Assembly: GCA_002504495.1 (NCBI GenBank)
Contig: DATC01000032.1
Location: 10,938 to 25,166 of the forward strand
Length of the DNA stretch: 14,229 bases
Source of the DNA: Methanomassiliicoccaceae archaeon UBA537
Lineage (GTDB): Archaea; Thermoplasmatota; Thermoplasmata; Methanomassiliicoccales; Methanomethylophilaceae
Direction: 5' to 3'
The notes under the pieces were generated by a model that did not search any database, had not been told where the DNA came from, and saw nothing but the letters and a program-made list of their open reading frames with translations. The position numbers and the translations under genes are program-made. Shown here in pieces: positions 1-7,694 of the stretch; the stretch's first letter is position 1; each line of letters starts with the position of its first letter.

Positions 1-419
1 AGGGCGCGGCGCCCATCGCCAAGGCATTCGCCCACAGGACGTCGGACTTCGTCGCGGAGCACAACCCCGAGACCGTAGCCACCGCCATCAGGATCGGGAA
101 CCCGATCAGCGGAAGGAAGGCCCTCAAGGCCATCTACTCCACCGGCGGATACGCCGCCACCGTCTCCGACGAGGAGATCATCGCGGCCCAGCAGCTGCTC
201 GGAAGGAAGGAGGGCGTCTGCGTGGAGCCCGCCTCCGCCGCGTCCGTCGCCGGACTCAAGAAGCTCCGCGCCGAGGGAGTGATCGACAGGGACGAGCGCG
301 TCGTGTGCATCTGCACCGGCAACGGGCTCAAGGACCCCGATACGATCCTCAACAACTGCGGAAAGCCCATAAGCTGCGCGAACTCGGTCTCCGAGGTCGA
401 GCGCATCCTCTCCGAGTGA
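1..419 (+). CDS. thrC: Threonine synthase, C-terminal part (start lies left of the window)
   Basis: The frame is open from base 3 to the TGA at 417-419, giving 138 C-terminal residues. Threonine synthase is the PLP enzyme that converts O-phosphohomoserine to threonine in the cytoplasm. Family landmarks seen are ATAIRIGNPISGRKALKAI, a SDEEIIAAQQLL segment, VEPASAASVAGLKKL, and VVCICTGNGLKDP near the end, in the usual order for the fold-type II C-terminal domain. The N-terminal part with the PLP lysine is outside the window. The gene converges on hel308. A stem-loop with a following pyrimidine tract lies 11 nt after the stop. No codon of this segment is TTA, CTA or TCA, which leaves the antisense frame open all the way through it. 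Identification is by recalled family motifs. Confidence 0.93.
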   Translation, partial: GAAPIAKAFAHRTSDFVAEHNPETVATAIRIGNPISGRKALKAIYSTGGYAATVSDEEIIAAQQLLGRKEGVCVEPASAASVAGLKKLRAEGVIDRDERVVCICTGNGLKDPDTILNNCGKPISCANSVSEVERILSE

Positions 420-2693
420 TCGGAAATCAAGGAGGCTGGCCTGCTTCGGGCCGGTCTCCTCCTCTTTTCTTCTTCTATCCCTCTTGTCGTCGCCTGCCGG
501 CTCCTCACCGTAGGCTGCCGCCATCTCGTCGATGAGCTCCTCCTCTTCGGAGGGAGGAGTCCAATGCGCCTCCGGAGCCCTTGTCCCCGTCTGCCTCTTC
601 ATGGAGGACGCGAGGGCCGGCCCTATGCCCGGTATGGATGCGAGCTCATGCTCGTCCGCGGAGGAGATCGAGTCCCTGTCGCGGTATCCTCTGTCGAAGA
701 GGATCCTCGCCCTGGTGCGGCCGACTCCCTTCAGAGACACCAGATCGGAAAGCTCCTCCTTGACCCCGTATCTGATCCTGACGGAGAGCGGGCGTATCCT
801 GCGGATGGCCGGGGGATTGAAGATGTAGGCTATCTCGCCCATGGCGTAGACTATCCAGTCCATCATGTCCATCCTGGATCTGATGTCGCCGGGGCCTATG
901 CCCATCCTCTTGGTTATGGCCTCCTCCGGAGCCTCCTCGATCCATTCGTCCACCATCGCCGCGACCTTGAGGTCGCTGTAGAACAGCTCGGACATGTAGT
1001 CCTCCAGCTCATCCGGATCGAGCAGGAGCCTGTCCTCGAGGCCCTCGTAGAGCGTCTTGAGCCATTCGGCGTCGGCCTTCTTGGGGTACATCCCCATGAC
1101 GTCCGGGGTCATGGCGGCGGCGACTAGCATCGGAAGGACCGACGTGTCCTCGTCGATCCTCTCCACGGCCCGGCGTAGCATTGATGCCGATACCGGATCT
1201 ATGTACAGGTCAGACACCCTCTTCCCGAACGGCAGGACGTCTATCCTGTCTCCTGTGCGGCGGACCATCTGCTCGTGCTCCAGGAAGTCCACGACCTCTT
1301 CGACCACGCTCTCCACGCCGAACATCTGGGACGTGGCGCCGTAGAACGTGTCCCTGATGAAGGCCACTATGCCCTCCTCCGAATCGGCATCCCCGGTGGC
1401 TAGGACTCCCAGGATATGGGTCCTGATGATGTTCCCGGAGAACAGCTTCGATGTTATCCTCTCGGTTTCATGCTCCACGTAGTCGCGCATCAGATGGTCG
1501 CGGTCCTTCTCGCTCTTGGCTATCAGCACCGCCTCTCCGTACGGATCGAAGCCCGGCCTCCCGGCGCGTCCGCACATCTGCTTGACCTCCATCACGGGGA
1601 TGGGCACGGTCCCTCCGTTCTCGAAGCGGGTGGTGTCCCTGACGACCACTCTTCTGGCGGGCAGGTTGATCCCGGCGGCCAGAGTGGGGGTGGCGACGAT
1701 GCACTTGATCCTCCTGGCCTTGAACGCCTGCTCGACGGCCCTCCTCTGGGCGTATGTCAGTCCGGCATTGTGGAACGCCACTCCCTTGGCGACGCACGAT
1801 GCGAGCTTGATCCCCAGATCCGTGGATTCGGCTCCTCCTTGGAGCACCGCGATCTCCTGCGGGTTGAGAGGATTGGGCGATACGGATGCGACGGCGTCGG
1901 AGATGCGTCTCGCCTCAGCCTCCGTCGATCTCCTGGAATTCACGAAGACGAGGCACTGGCCCCCGTCCTTCAGGGTCTGGACGACAAGAGACTCCACCGC
2001 GTCGTCCTTGTTCGGCACCTCCACGGTCTTCGCATCGTCGAACAGTATCCTCCCTGCGAGGAACACGCCCTCGCGCAGCGGGATGGGACGCCAGTCGCTG
2101 GTGACCAGCCGGGCCTTCAGCCAGTTGGATATGTCCCTGGCGTTGGATATGGTGGCGGAGAGGGCGATCACCTGCACGTCCGGGAGCTTCCTCATGAGCT
2201 TGGTGAGGGCAACCTCGAGCGTGGGCCCCCTGCCCGCGTCATGGATCATGTGTATCTCGTCCGCGATGATCAGCCCTATGCGGTCGATCCATCCGCTCCC
2301 GTGGCGGATCATCGAGTCCGTCTTCTCGGAGGTGGCGATGACGACGTCCGCATCCTCGAGTCCCCTGTCCTCGGAATCCAGGTCGCCCGTGCTCATATGG
2401 ACCTTGAATCCGAGAACGTCGCCGAATGCTCTGAAATCGTCGGCCTTCTCCGCCGCGAGGGCTTTCAGAGGAACGATGTAGAGGACCTTGCCCCTCTTCT
2501 CGGCGAGCATCTTGAGAGCGGGCACGATCCCGATGAGGGACTTCCCGCTGGCGGTCGGTATCGCGGCCACCACGCTGCTTCCTTCCAGCGCGAGAGGTAT
2601 GGCCTCCGCCTGGGGCGGATGGAGCTCTCTGAATCCGGCCGATGTCAGCGCATCGGCGACGGCGTCGGGCACGTCGAGCTCGTCTATCCTCAT
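1..2693 (-). CDS. hel308: Hel308 (Hjm) Ski2-family DNA helicase; frame open past the left window edge
   Basis: ATP-dependent 3'-5' DNA helicase acting on stalled forks and recombination intermediates. The start is ATG at 2693 (MRIDELDVPDAVADAL), about 23 nt after a TATA-like TACATATT. Seen in order: Q motif Gln28, Walker A PTASGKS (46-52), DEIH box (145-148), LSATISN (motif III), TPTLAAGINLPARR, QMCGRAGR (372-379, motif VI), winged-helix and ratchet regions, and helix-hairpin-helix segments around LKGVGRTRA (about 654-662) and IPGIGPALA. A PCNA-binding-like QASLLDF ends at residue 757 (base 423). The family is about 700-760 residues and normally stops near there. Here no stop occurs: the same frame continues through the antisense of thrC to base 1. 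The domain-supported gene is 423-2693; the rest is an unsupported extension. Family assignment is strong, the true 3' end is unknown. Confidence 0.9.
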   Translation of the reverse strand, partial: MRIDELDVPDAVADALTSAGFRELHPPQAEAIPLALEGSSVVAAIPTASGKSLIGIVPALKMLAEKRGKVLYIVPLKALAAEKADDFRAFGDVLGFKVHMSTGDLDSEDRGLEDADVVIATSEKTDSMIRHGSGWIDRIGLIIADEIHMIHDAGRGPTLEVALTKLMRKLPDVQVIALSATISNARDISNWLKARLVTSDWRPIPLREGVFLAGRILFDDAKTVEVPNKDDAVESLVVQTLKDGGQCLVFVNSRRSTEAEARRISDAVASVSPNPLNPQEIAVLQGGAESTDLGIKLASCVAKGVAFHNAGLTYAQRRAVEQAFKARRIKCIVATPTLAAGINLPARRVVVRDTTRFENGGTVPIPVMEVKQMCGRAGRPGFDPYGEAVLIAKSEKDRDHLMRDYVEHETERITSKLFSGNIIRTHILGVLATGDADSEEGIVAFIRDTFYGATSQMFGVESVVEEVVDFLEHEQMVRRTGDRIDVLPFGKRVSDLYIDPVSASMLRRAVERIDEDTSVLPMLVAAAMTPDVMGMYPKKADAEWLKTLYEGLEDRLLLDPDELEDYMSELFYSDLKVAAMVDEWIEEAPEEAITKRMGIGPGDIRSRMDMMDWIVYAMGEIAYIFNPPAIRRIRPLSVRIRYGVKEELSDLVSLKGVGRTRARILFDRGYRDRDSISSADEHELASIPGIGPALASSMKRQTGTRAPEAHWTPPSEEEELIDEMAAAYGEEPAGDDKRDRRRKEEETGPKQASLLDFRSLGEDALDLGDRVRAAYGLSAVVEDRIGVLEPVAGADAHDALVPVDHSLGAELLESGDGRGGGGLHADALLPSEQLLGRDDLLVGDGGGVSAGGVDGLEGLPSADRVPDPDGGGYGLGVVLRDEVRRPVGECLGDGRRA
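430..485 (+). terminator. Stem-loop plus T/C-rich tract after thrC
   Basis: Left arm 430-441 (AGGAGGCTGGCC) pairs with 449-460 (GGCCGGTCTCCT) around a 7-nt loop. This gives 12 pairs including two G-U wobbles on the plus-strand RNA. A pyrimidine run (CCTCTTTTCTTCTTCTATCC) follows. The position, 11 nt after the thrC stop, fits termination of thrC. The same bases encode the C-terminal PIP-box-like segment of hel308 on the other strand. Confidence 0.6.
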
Positions 2694-2713
2694 GCCCGCA
2701 CGGATGCGCGGGC

Positions 2714-2723
2714 CCAATATGTA
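2714..2723 (-). promoter_or_regulatory. TATA-like box of hel308
   Basis: On the minus strand, TACATATT occupies 2723-2716, about 23-30 nt before the hel308 ATG at 2693. This is the spacing expected of an archaeal TATA box on a leaderless mRNA. No Shine-Dalgarno sequence is seen before the ATG. Confidence 0.45.
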
Positions 2724-2757
2724 GATTGTCGGGACTTCCGAGACGTCTGCGGACACG

Positions 2758-2766
2758 TTTAAGAAG
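2758..2766 (+). promoter_or_regulatory. TATA-like box of the exported transglutaminase-fold gene
   Basis: TTTAAGAAG is centred about 28 nt before the ATG at 2790 and no ribosome binding site separates them. This is consistent with a leaderless archaeal promoter, divergent from hel308. Confidence 0.45.
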
Positions 2767-2789
2767 AACCGCATCATCACCGCAGGCAG

Positions 2790-3860
2790 ATGAGTCAGAA
2801 GGCGTTCTCCGTGCTCGCCGTCGTCTGCATCGCGGTCGTGGCGCTGGGCGTCGCGGTCGCGGATGCCGATGCTTCTCCGTCGGGCACATACAAGGATCAG
2901 CTCGACGGCAACGGTCGGGATGTCTATTCGCAATTGGAGTCGAGGTTCTCCGAGCTGGCCGAGGACCCTGTAGCGGAGGCGAAGTTCTCCTTCGCGCTGA
3001 AGGTGCCGGTCATCCTGGATCCGTCGGACGATGCCGATTCCTATGCGGAATCCATGGTAGGGGACGTTCTAACCGCGTTCTACCTGACGGATCCGACGCC
3101 CATCTGGCTTTGGGATCTTCCGACGCGCGACGGCGTCGATGTCAAGATATCCACCACGACCGGCACCGTCGGGGACGACGAGTACAAGGTGCTCGTGTCC
3201 GTGTCCTTCTCGCTCTCGGCTCCCTCCGAGTACGGGACGCCGGAGCAGATGAAGGCCGCCATGAAGGAGGTCGAAGAGAAGATCGCGGAGGTCGGAGGGG
3301 AGACCGTCCAGGACAAGGTCCGGTCCATCAACGACATCCTCCGCGGCGTGAAGATCGAGTCCGATTCCGAAGGAGAGGTCTCGAACATCCACGACGCGCT
3401 GGTCGACAGGAGGTCATCGTCCGCCGGAGTCGCCGCGGCCTTCACAGCTCTCTGCGCGGCCAACGGCGTGGATGCCATGACCGTGAACGGAGCCGTCATG
3501 AAGGATGTCGACGGCAATACCGAGGAAGGGTTCTGGAACTGCATCAGGTACGAAGGCGGATGGTACGCCGCCGATGCAACGATGAACGGTTCGGATCACA
3601 ACAACTGCCTTCTGGCGGGAACGACGACCAAGATATCGATCGGCGACGCCGCCGTCCGCTGCGGGTCCACCCATGCCGCGGATGTCGGATTCTGGGACGG
3701 CGTGTCCCTGTCGGCCCCGGCCCTCAGTTCTTCGGGAATCGAATGGCCCGAGGATCAGCCCAGCTTCCTCGACAAGTACGGGGTCTACATATTCGGAGCC
3801 GTCGTCGCGGCGATAATCGTAGCCGCGCTCCTGCGCGCAGTGCGCGTCGGAGATGTATGA
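2790..3860 (+). CDS. Membrane-anchored exported protein with a degenerate transglutaminase-like domain
   Basis: 356 residues. An N-terminal hydrophobic stretch (about 5-25) looks like a signal sequence or anchor. A C-terminal membrane helix (about 331-350, YIFGAVVAAIIVAALL) is followed by a short basic tail, so the bulk is probably outside the cell. Residues about 200-265 match the transglutaminase-like (papain-fold) pattern: SSSAGVAAAFTALCAANGVDA for the C-x-G-Y-A-x-A-F helix, GFWN for H-A-W-N, and WYAADAT for W-Y-x-V-D-x-T. The catalytic Cys position is Ser211 and the His position is Gly247; only Asp262 is kept. It is therefore probably not a working protease or transglutaminase and may be a binding protein. 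It stands alone, divergent from hel308 and followed by lonB with its own promoter. The substrate or partner is unknown. Confidence 0.8.
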   Translation: MSQKAFSVLAVVCIAVVALGVAVADADASPSGTYKDQLDGNGRDVYSQLESRFSELAEDPVAEAKFSFALKVPVILDPSDDADSYAESMVGDVLTAFYLTDPTPIWLWDLPTRDGVDVKISTTTGTVGDDEYKVLVSVSFSLSAPSEYGTPEQMKAAMKEVEEKIAEVGGETVQDKVRSINDILRGVKIESDSEGEVSNIHDALVDRRSSSAGVAAAFTALCAANGVDAMTVNGAVMKDVDGNTEEGFWNCIRYEGGWYAADATMNGSDHNNCLLAGTTTKISIGDAAVRCGSTHAADVGFWDGVSLSAPALSSSGIEWPEDQPSFLDKYGVYIFGAVVAAIIVAALLRAVRVGDV

Positions 3861-3880
3861 GGCGGTGGCATTGATAATCA

Positions 3881-3917
3881 TGTATATATACAGGTTCAAA
3901 CACAGGATTACAGGAGG
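3881..3917 (+). promoter_or_regulatory. lonB promoter and ribosome binding site
   Basis: The 12-bp palindrome TGTATATATACA (3881-3892) includes a strong TATA box. AGGAGG at 3912-3917 lies 5 nt before the ATG at 3923. Transcription would start near 3910-3915. Unlike most genes in the window, lonB has both a clear TATA box and a strong Shine-Dalgarno site, which supports this start and suggests high expression. Confidence 0.65.
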
Positions 3918-3922
3918 AACAC

Positions 3923-5977
3923 ATGACTGCCGAGGATTCAAAGGAGGTCAGACTGTCCGCCAAATCCGTCGATGAATGGGCGGAGGAGCAGACGTTCGCT
4001 TCCACTGAGGACATACAGATCCCCGAGCTGATGGCCGACCGCGTCATCGGACAGGAGGAGGCGGTGGATGTCATGAGGAAGGCTGCCTTCCAGAAGAGGC
4101 ACGTCATGCTCATAGGGGAACCGGGAACCGGGAAGTCCATGCTCGCCAACTCCATGGTGGAGTATCTTCCCAAGGAGGATCTCCAGGACATCGTCGCCTA
4201 TCATAATCCGGAGGATTTCAACGAGCCGCGCATAAGGGTATTCCCCGCAGGGAAGGGCAAGGCCGTCGTCTCGGAGCAGAAGGCCGCAGCCGCCGCGCAG
4301 AGGAACCAGCGCAACACGATCTACGTCTACGCATGCATCGCGCTCATCATCCTGGGCCTGCTGGCATCCATATTGTTCGGCAACTTCACCATCGCCCTCG
4401 TCGCGCTGTTCGGAGCCATGATCATAATGATGCTCTTCAGGACCCCCGGTCAGCCGAGGGGGGACACGATCATCGTCCCCAAGCTCCTGGTGGGCCACGA
4501 TCCGGGGGACATGCCACCTTTCGTCGATGCCACCGGGACCCATGCAGGCGCCCTTCTTGGAGATGTCAGGCACGATCCGTTCCAGTCCGGAGGATTGGAG
4601 ACGCCGTCCCACGACAGGATAGAGCCCGGAGCCATCCACAAGGCCAACAAGGGAGTCCTGTACATCGACGAGATCAACATGCTGAGGATGGAGTCGCAGC
4701 AGGCCCTTCTCACCGCCATGCAGGAGAAGAAGATGTCCATCACCGGACAGTCCGAGCGCTCATCCGGAGCCCTGGTCAAGTCCGAGCCGGTCCCATGCGA
4801 CTTCGTCCTCGTCTGCGCGGGCAACCTGGATGCCCTCCAGGGAATGCACCCTGCTCTCAGATCGAGGATACGCGGATACGGGTACGAGGTGTACATGAAG
4901 AGCACCATGCCCGATACCGATGCCAACAGGATGGACATCGTCAGGTTCGTCGCCCAGGAGGTCCGCAAGGACGGGAAGATCCCCCACTTCGACAAGTTCG
5001 CGGTCGGAGAGATCATCAGGGAGGCCCAGCGCCGCTCCGGAAGGAAGGGGGAGCTCACCCTCAGGATGAGGGAGCTCGGAGGACTCGTCCGCATCTCCGG
5101 AGACATGGCCAAGCAGAAGAACGCCAAGTTCGTCACGAAGGAGGACGTCCTTCTCGCCAGGAGGACCGCCCGCAGCCTGGAGCAGCAGATCGCCGACGAG
5201 AGCATCAGATCGCTCAAGAGGTACGAGCTGTTCAAGAACACGGGATACGAGGTCGGGATGATCAACGGTCTCGCCGTCCTCAGCAACAGCGAGAACACGT
5301 CCGAGATGTCCGGAATGGTAATGCCTCTGGCGGCCGAGGTCACTCCCGCCATGAACAAGAAGGGCGGTAAGATCGTCGCCACCGGAAAGCTCGGAGACAT
5401 CGCCAAGGAGGCCGTGGACAACATCTCCGCGGTGATCAAGAAGTACACGCTGACCGACCTCTCGGAGCACGACATCCATCTGCAGTACGTTGGAGCCTAC
5501 AACGGAGTGGACGGAGACAGCGCGTCGATCACAATGGCGACCGTCATAATCTCCGCTCTCGAGGAGATCCCGATCCGCCAGGACATGGCGATGACGGGAT
5601 CCCTGAACGTCAGGGGCCACGTCCTGCCTATAGGCGGAGCGACCGCCAAGCTCGAGGCCGCGGCCGAATCCGGCATCAAGATGGCGATCATACCCTACGA
5701 GAACGCCAAGGACGTCATGATCGAGACGAAGTACTACGGCATGATGGAGATCTACACCGTCCGCAACCTCAGGGACGTGTTCGAGATGGCGTTCCAGGAC
5801 TGCCCCAAGAAGGAGCAGTACCTCGAGAAGCTGCTCCCGCTCACCGAGGACGGGAAGTCCACCGTCGAGAAGCTCGAGCCTCCCAAGGTGGAGATCCGCT
5901 CCGCTCCCGTCGAGGAGGCGCCCGTCCAGACTCCGACCGAGGAGTCGGGCGCCGTTCCCGCGGCCCAGCGATCTTGA
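3923..5977 (+). CDS. lonB: Archaeal membrane-bound ATP-dependent protease LonB
   Basis: 684 residues, usual for archaeal LonB. It degrades unfolded and regulatory proteins at the inner face of the membrane. AAA+ motifs: Walker A GEPGTGKS (65-72) and Walker B VLYIDEIN with Asp249-Glu250. Inserted between them are two hydrophobic segments (about 133-172), the membrane anchor typical of LonB. The C-terminal protease domain has the Ser-Lys dyad Ser533 (GDSAS) and Lys576 (ATAKLEA), 43 residues apart as I recall for characterised archaeal Lons. The MTGSLNVRGHVLPIGG signature lies between them. The last ~40 residues form a Pro/Glu-rich tail (EKLEPPKVEIRSAPVEEAP), probably disordered. The gene is monocistronic with its own promoter and terminator. 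All key residues are present, so it should be active. Confidence 0.97.
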   Translation: MTAEDSKEVRLSAKSVDEWAEEQTFASTEDIQIPELMADRVIGQEEAVDVMRKAAFQKRHVMLIGEPGTGKSMLANSMVEYLPKEDLQDIVAYHNPEDFNEPRIRVFPAGKGKAVVSEQKAAAAAQRNQRNTIYVYACIALIILGLLASILFGNFTIALVALFGAMIIMMLFRTPGQPRGDTIIVPKLLVGHDPGDMPPFVDATGTHAGALLGDVRHDPFQSGGLETPSHDRIEPGAIHKANKGVLYIDEINMLRMESQQALLTAMQEKKMSITGQSERSSGALVKSEPVPCDFVLVCAGNLDALQGMHPALRSRIRGYGYEVYMKSTMPDTDANRMDIVRFVAQEVRKDGKIPHFDKFAVGEIIREAQRRSGRKGELTLRMRELGGLVRISGDMAKQKNAKFVTKEDVLLARRTARSLEQQIADESIRSLKRYELFKNTGYEVGMINGLAVLSNSENTSEMSGMVMPLAAEVTPAMNKKGGKIVATGKLGDIAKEAVDNISAVIKKYTLTDLSEHDIHLQYVGAYNGVDGDSASITMATVIISALEEIPIRQDMAMTGSLNVRGHVLPIGGATAKLEAAAESGIKMAIIPYENAKDVMIETKYYGMMEIYTVRNLRDVFEMAFQDCPKKEQYLEKLLPLTEDGKSTVEKLEPPKVEIRSAPVEEAPVQTPTEESGAVPAAQRS

Positions 5978-5983
5978 AACAGC

Positions 5984-6017
5984 GCCCCCGGAAGGGGGCC
6001 TCTTCCTTCTCTTTTTA
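5984..6017 (+). terminator. Hairpin and T-rich tract after lonB
   Basis: GCCCCC (5984-5989), loop GGAA, GGGGGC (5994-5999), then CTCTTCCTTCTCTTTTTAT. The six-GC stem with a tetraloop and pyrimidine tract begins 7 nt after the lonB stop. The end of the tract (TTTTTATA, 6012-6019) also serves as the likely TATA box of the next operon. Confidence 0.65.
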
Positions 6018-6019
6018 TA
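6012..6019 (+). promoter_or_regulatory. TATA-like box of the nadM operon
   Basis: TTTTTATA ends 23 nt before the nadM ATG at 6042. No Shine-Dalgarno sequence is seen before that ATG, which fits a leaderless transcript covering the four overlapping genes downstream. Confidence 0.5.
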
Positions 6020-6041
6020 GGCACCTCTGCATCCTCCGACT

Positions 6042-6578
6042 ATGGAGGACGACTACCGCGGATGGTCGCTCGTCATAGGCAGGTTCCAGCCACTGCATCT
6101 CGGCCACATGGAGGTCCTGATGAAGTGCGCCGAGGAATCGGACCATCTCATAGTTGGCATAGGGAGCGCGCAGCTGTCCCATCTCAAGGAGAATCCGTTC
6201 ACGGCCGGAGAGCGCTATCTGATGATAGACCGGGCTCTATCCGAGGCCGGGGTGGAGGACTACAGCATAGTCCCCGTGGAGGATCTCAACCGCTATTCCG
6301 TCTGGGTGTCCCATACGGAGTCCATGTGTCCTCCGTTCAGAAGGGTGTACACCAACAATCCCATGACGCGCAGGCTCTTCGAGGAGTCCGGATACGAGGT
6401 CAGGGATTCCCCGATCTACAATCGCGAGGTGTACTCCGGCACCGAGATCCGCAGGAGGATGGTGGCCGGAGAGGACTGGAGGCCCCTGGTGCCTCCCGCT
6501 GTGGCGAAGGTCGTCGATGGGATAGACGGCGTAGCGAGAGTCGCCGCCACGTTCAGGAGCGATTCCGGTGCTCTCTGA
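6042..6578 (+). CDS. nadM: Nicotinamide-nucleotide adenylyltransferase, archaeal type
   Basis: 178 residues, normal for archaeal NMNAT. It joins NMN (or nicotinate mononucleotide) with ATP to make NAD (or deamido-NAD) in the cytoplasm. The nucleotidyltransferase signature GRFQPLHLGH (13-22, with the HxGH ATP site) and the C-terminal YSGTEIRRRM (131-140, the SGTxIR phosphate-binding motif) are intact. NPFTAGERYLMIDRAL is also typical of the family. The start is the ATG placed 23-30 nt after a TATA-like box. It is the first gene of an operon: its last 11 bases overlap the GTG start of pncC, which acts on the same metabolite. The C-terminal tail (about 165-178) is poorly conserved. Confidence 0.95.
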   Translation: MEDDYRGWSLVIGRFQPLHLGHMEVLMKCAEESDHLIVGIGSAQLSHLKENPFTAGERYLMIDRALSEAGVEDYSIVPVEDLNRYSVWVSHTESMCPPFRRVYTNNPMTRRLFEESGYEVRDSPIYNREVYSGTEIRRRMVAGEDWRPLVPPAVAKVVDGIDGVARVAATFRSDSGAL

Positions 6579-7047
6579 GACGATCGATCTGGCGGAGGAG
6601 CTCCGTGCCAGAGGGATGACGCTTTCCTGCGCCGAATCCTGTACTGGAGGACTCATCGGAGGGGAGATCACCTCTCTTCCGGGCGCATCATCGTTCTTCC
6701 TGGGTTCGGCAGTCACGTACAGCAACGATGCCAAGATGAAGCTCCTGGGGGTCTCGAGGGAGACTCTGGAGGCCCACGGAGCCGTGAGCGCGGAGACCGC
6801 GCTGGAGATGGCCTCGGGAGCCACGCGTCTCTTCGGGTCCGATGCGGCGATCGCCGTGACGGGGATCGCGGGTCCCGGAGGAGCCGTGCCTGGGAAACCG
6901 GTCGGATTGGTTTACATCGCCGTGGCGGACGGGCCCCGCGTCGTCGCTTCGAGGAATCGGTTCGAGGGCGACAGGGAGGCGGTCAGGTCGAGGACGGTCT
7001 CCGCGGCATTAGTTATGATGAAGGACATGCTGGATGGAAGACTATGA
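6568..7047 (+). CDS. pncC: NMN amidohydrolase / CinA C-terminal domain protein
   Basis: 159 residues, the size of stand-alone PncC. It deamidates nicotinamide mononucleotide to nicotinate mononucleotide, recycling NMN towards NAD. Seen: AESCTGGLIGGEI (22-34, putative nucleophile Ser24), GSAVTYSNDAKMKLLGV (46-62, with Lys56), the family pattern ETLEAHGAVSAETALEMA, and GIAGPGGAVPGKPVGLVYIA. It lacks the N-terminal molybdopterin-like domain of full CinA. The start is a GTG at 6568, decided by AGGAG at 6555-6559, 8 nt upstream. The start overlaps the end of nadM and the stop overlaps the next ATG (ATGA). It sits beside nadM, whose substrate is the same NMN, so PncC and NadM could compete for it or feed each other. 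Activity itself is inferred from the family. Confidence 0.9.
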   Translation: MLSETIDLAEELRARGMTLSCAESCTGGLIGGEITSLPGASSFFLGSAVTYSNDAKMKLLGVSRETLEAHGAVSAETALEMASGATRLFGSDAAIAVTGIAGPGGAVPGKPVGLVYIAVADGPRVVASRNRFEGDREAVRSRTVSAALVMMKDMLDGRL

Positions 7048-7694
7048 ACGGCAGATTCGATAGGCAGGTCCCCATGATAGGGGAGGACGGGCAGCAGAGG
7101 ATAATGTCCTCGCGCATCGGCATAGCGGGATGCGGAGGCCTCGGCGTGGATGCGCTCACATCCCTGGTCCAGGCAGGGGCACTGGACTTCGTCCTGTGTG
7201 ACGGCGGATTCCCGGAGATCCCGGGGCTCAACACCCAGTTCATCTATTCGCCGGGGGACATGCGCCCCAAGGCCGCGATAGCCGCCGAATGGGCGCTCGC
7301 GTTGAACTACTCTGTCATGGCTCAGGCCCATGCGGAGCCTGTGGGTCCGGACAACGTCAGGATGTTCTCCGGATCCGCGGTCGTCCTGGACTGCACCGGG
7401 GACGAGTCCGCCGGAAAGGTCCTGGAGGACTGGTGCAGGGAGGAGGGCGTCCCCCTGATAAGAGGCAGATGCTCCGGATACATCGGATCGGTGGACGTAT
7501 GCGCGGGACCGAAGAGGTATCCTGTGGAGGAATCGACCGACGGTGCTCCGAAGCTCGGAGGCATAGTGGCCGCCGTGGCGGGGATCATGGCGTCGGAGGC
7601 GGTGCGCATGATCGTCGATCCCTCGTCCGGAGGAAGGAGGATCGGGATCGATGCGGTTTCTTGGACCGTGGAATCGGACGGCGATGCGGAATGA
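7044..7694 (+). CDS. ThiF/MoeB/HesA (E1-like) family protein with altered active site
   Basis: 216 residues. E1-like enzymes adenylate the C-terminus of ThiS/MoaD/ubiquitin-like proteins. The start FDRQVPMIGEDGQQRIMSSRIGIAGCGGLG (5-34) matches the family and holds the nucleotide-binding GxGGLG (29-34). The next block, DGGFPEIPGLNTQF, aligns with D-x-D-x-V-E-x-S-N-L-N-R-Q-F but lacks the second Asp, the first Asn and the ATP-contacting Arg (replaced by Gly, Gly, Thr). The Lys of MRPKAAIAA and the Asp of LDCTGD are kept. C-x-x-C zinc pairs are absent. The C-terminal helix GGIVAAVAGIMASEAVRMI is typical. The ATG overlaps the pncC stop (ATGA). No ThiS/MoaD-like partner is in the window. It may be a non-canonical or inactive adenylyltransferase; its target is unknown. 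Confidence 0.8.
   Translation: MNGRFDRQVPMIGEDGQQRIMSSRIGIAGCGGLGVDALTSLVQAGALDFVLCDGGFPEIPGLNTQFIYSPGDMRPKAAIAAEWALALNYSVMAQAHAEPVGPDNVRMFSGSAVVLDCTGDESAGKVLEDWCREEGVPLIRGRCSGYIGSVDVCAGPKRYPVEESTDGAPKLGGIVAAVAGIMASEAVRMIVDPSSGGRRIGIDAVSWTVESDGDAE

Noticed and set aside
1416..2762. 448-codon plus-strand open frame
   Set aside because: It lies antisense to hel308, has no family motifs, and its composition is that of a reversed GC-rich gene; hel308 motifs on the other strand are decisive.
2642..3874. 410-codon plus-strand open frame
   Set aside because: It is an Arg/Gly-rich shadow of the exported transglutaminase-fold gene in another frame and begins inside hel308.
4450..5475. 341-codon minus-strand open frame
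   Set aside because: It is antisense to lonB and shows no recognisable domain.
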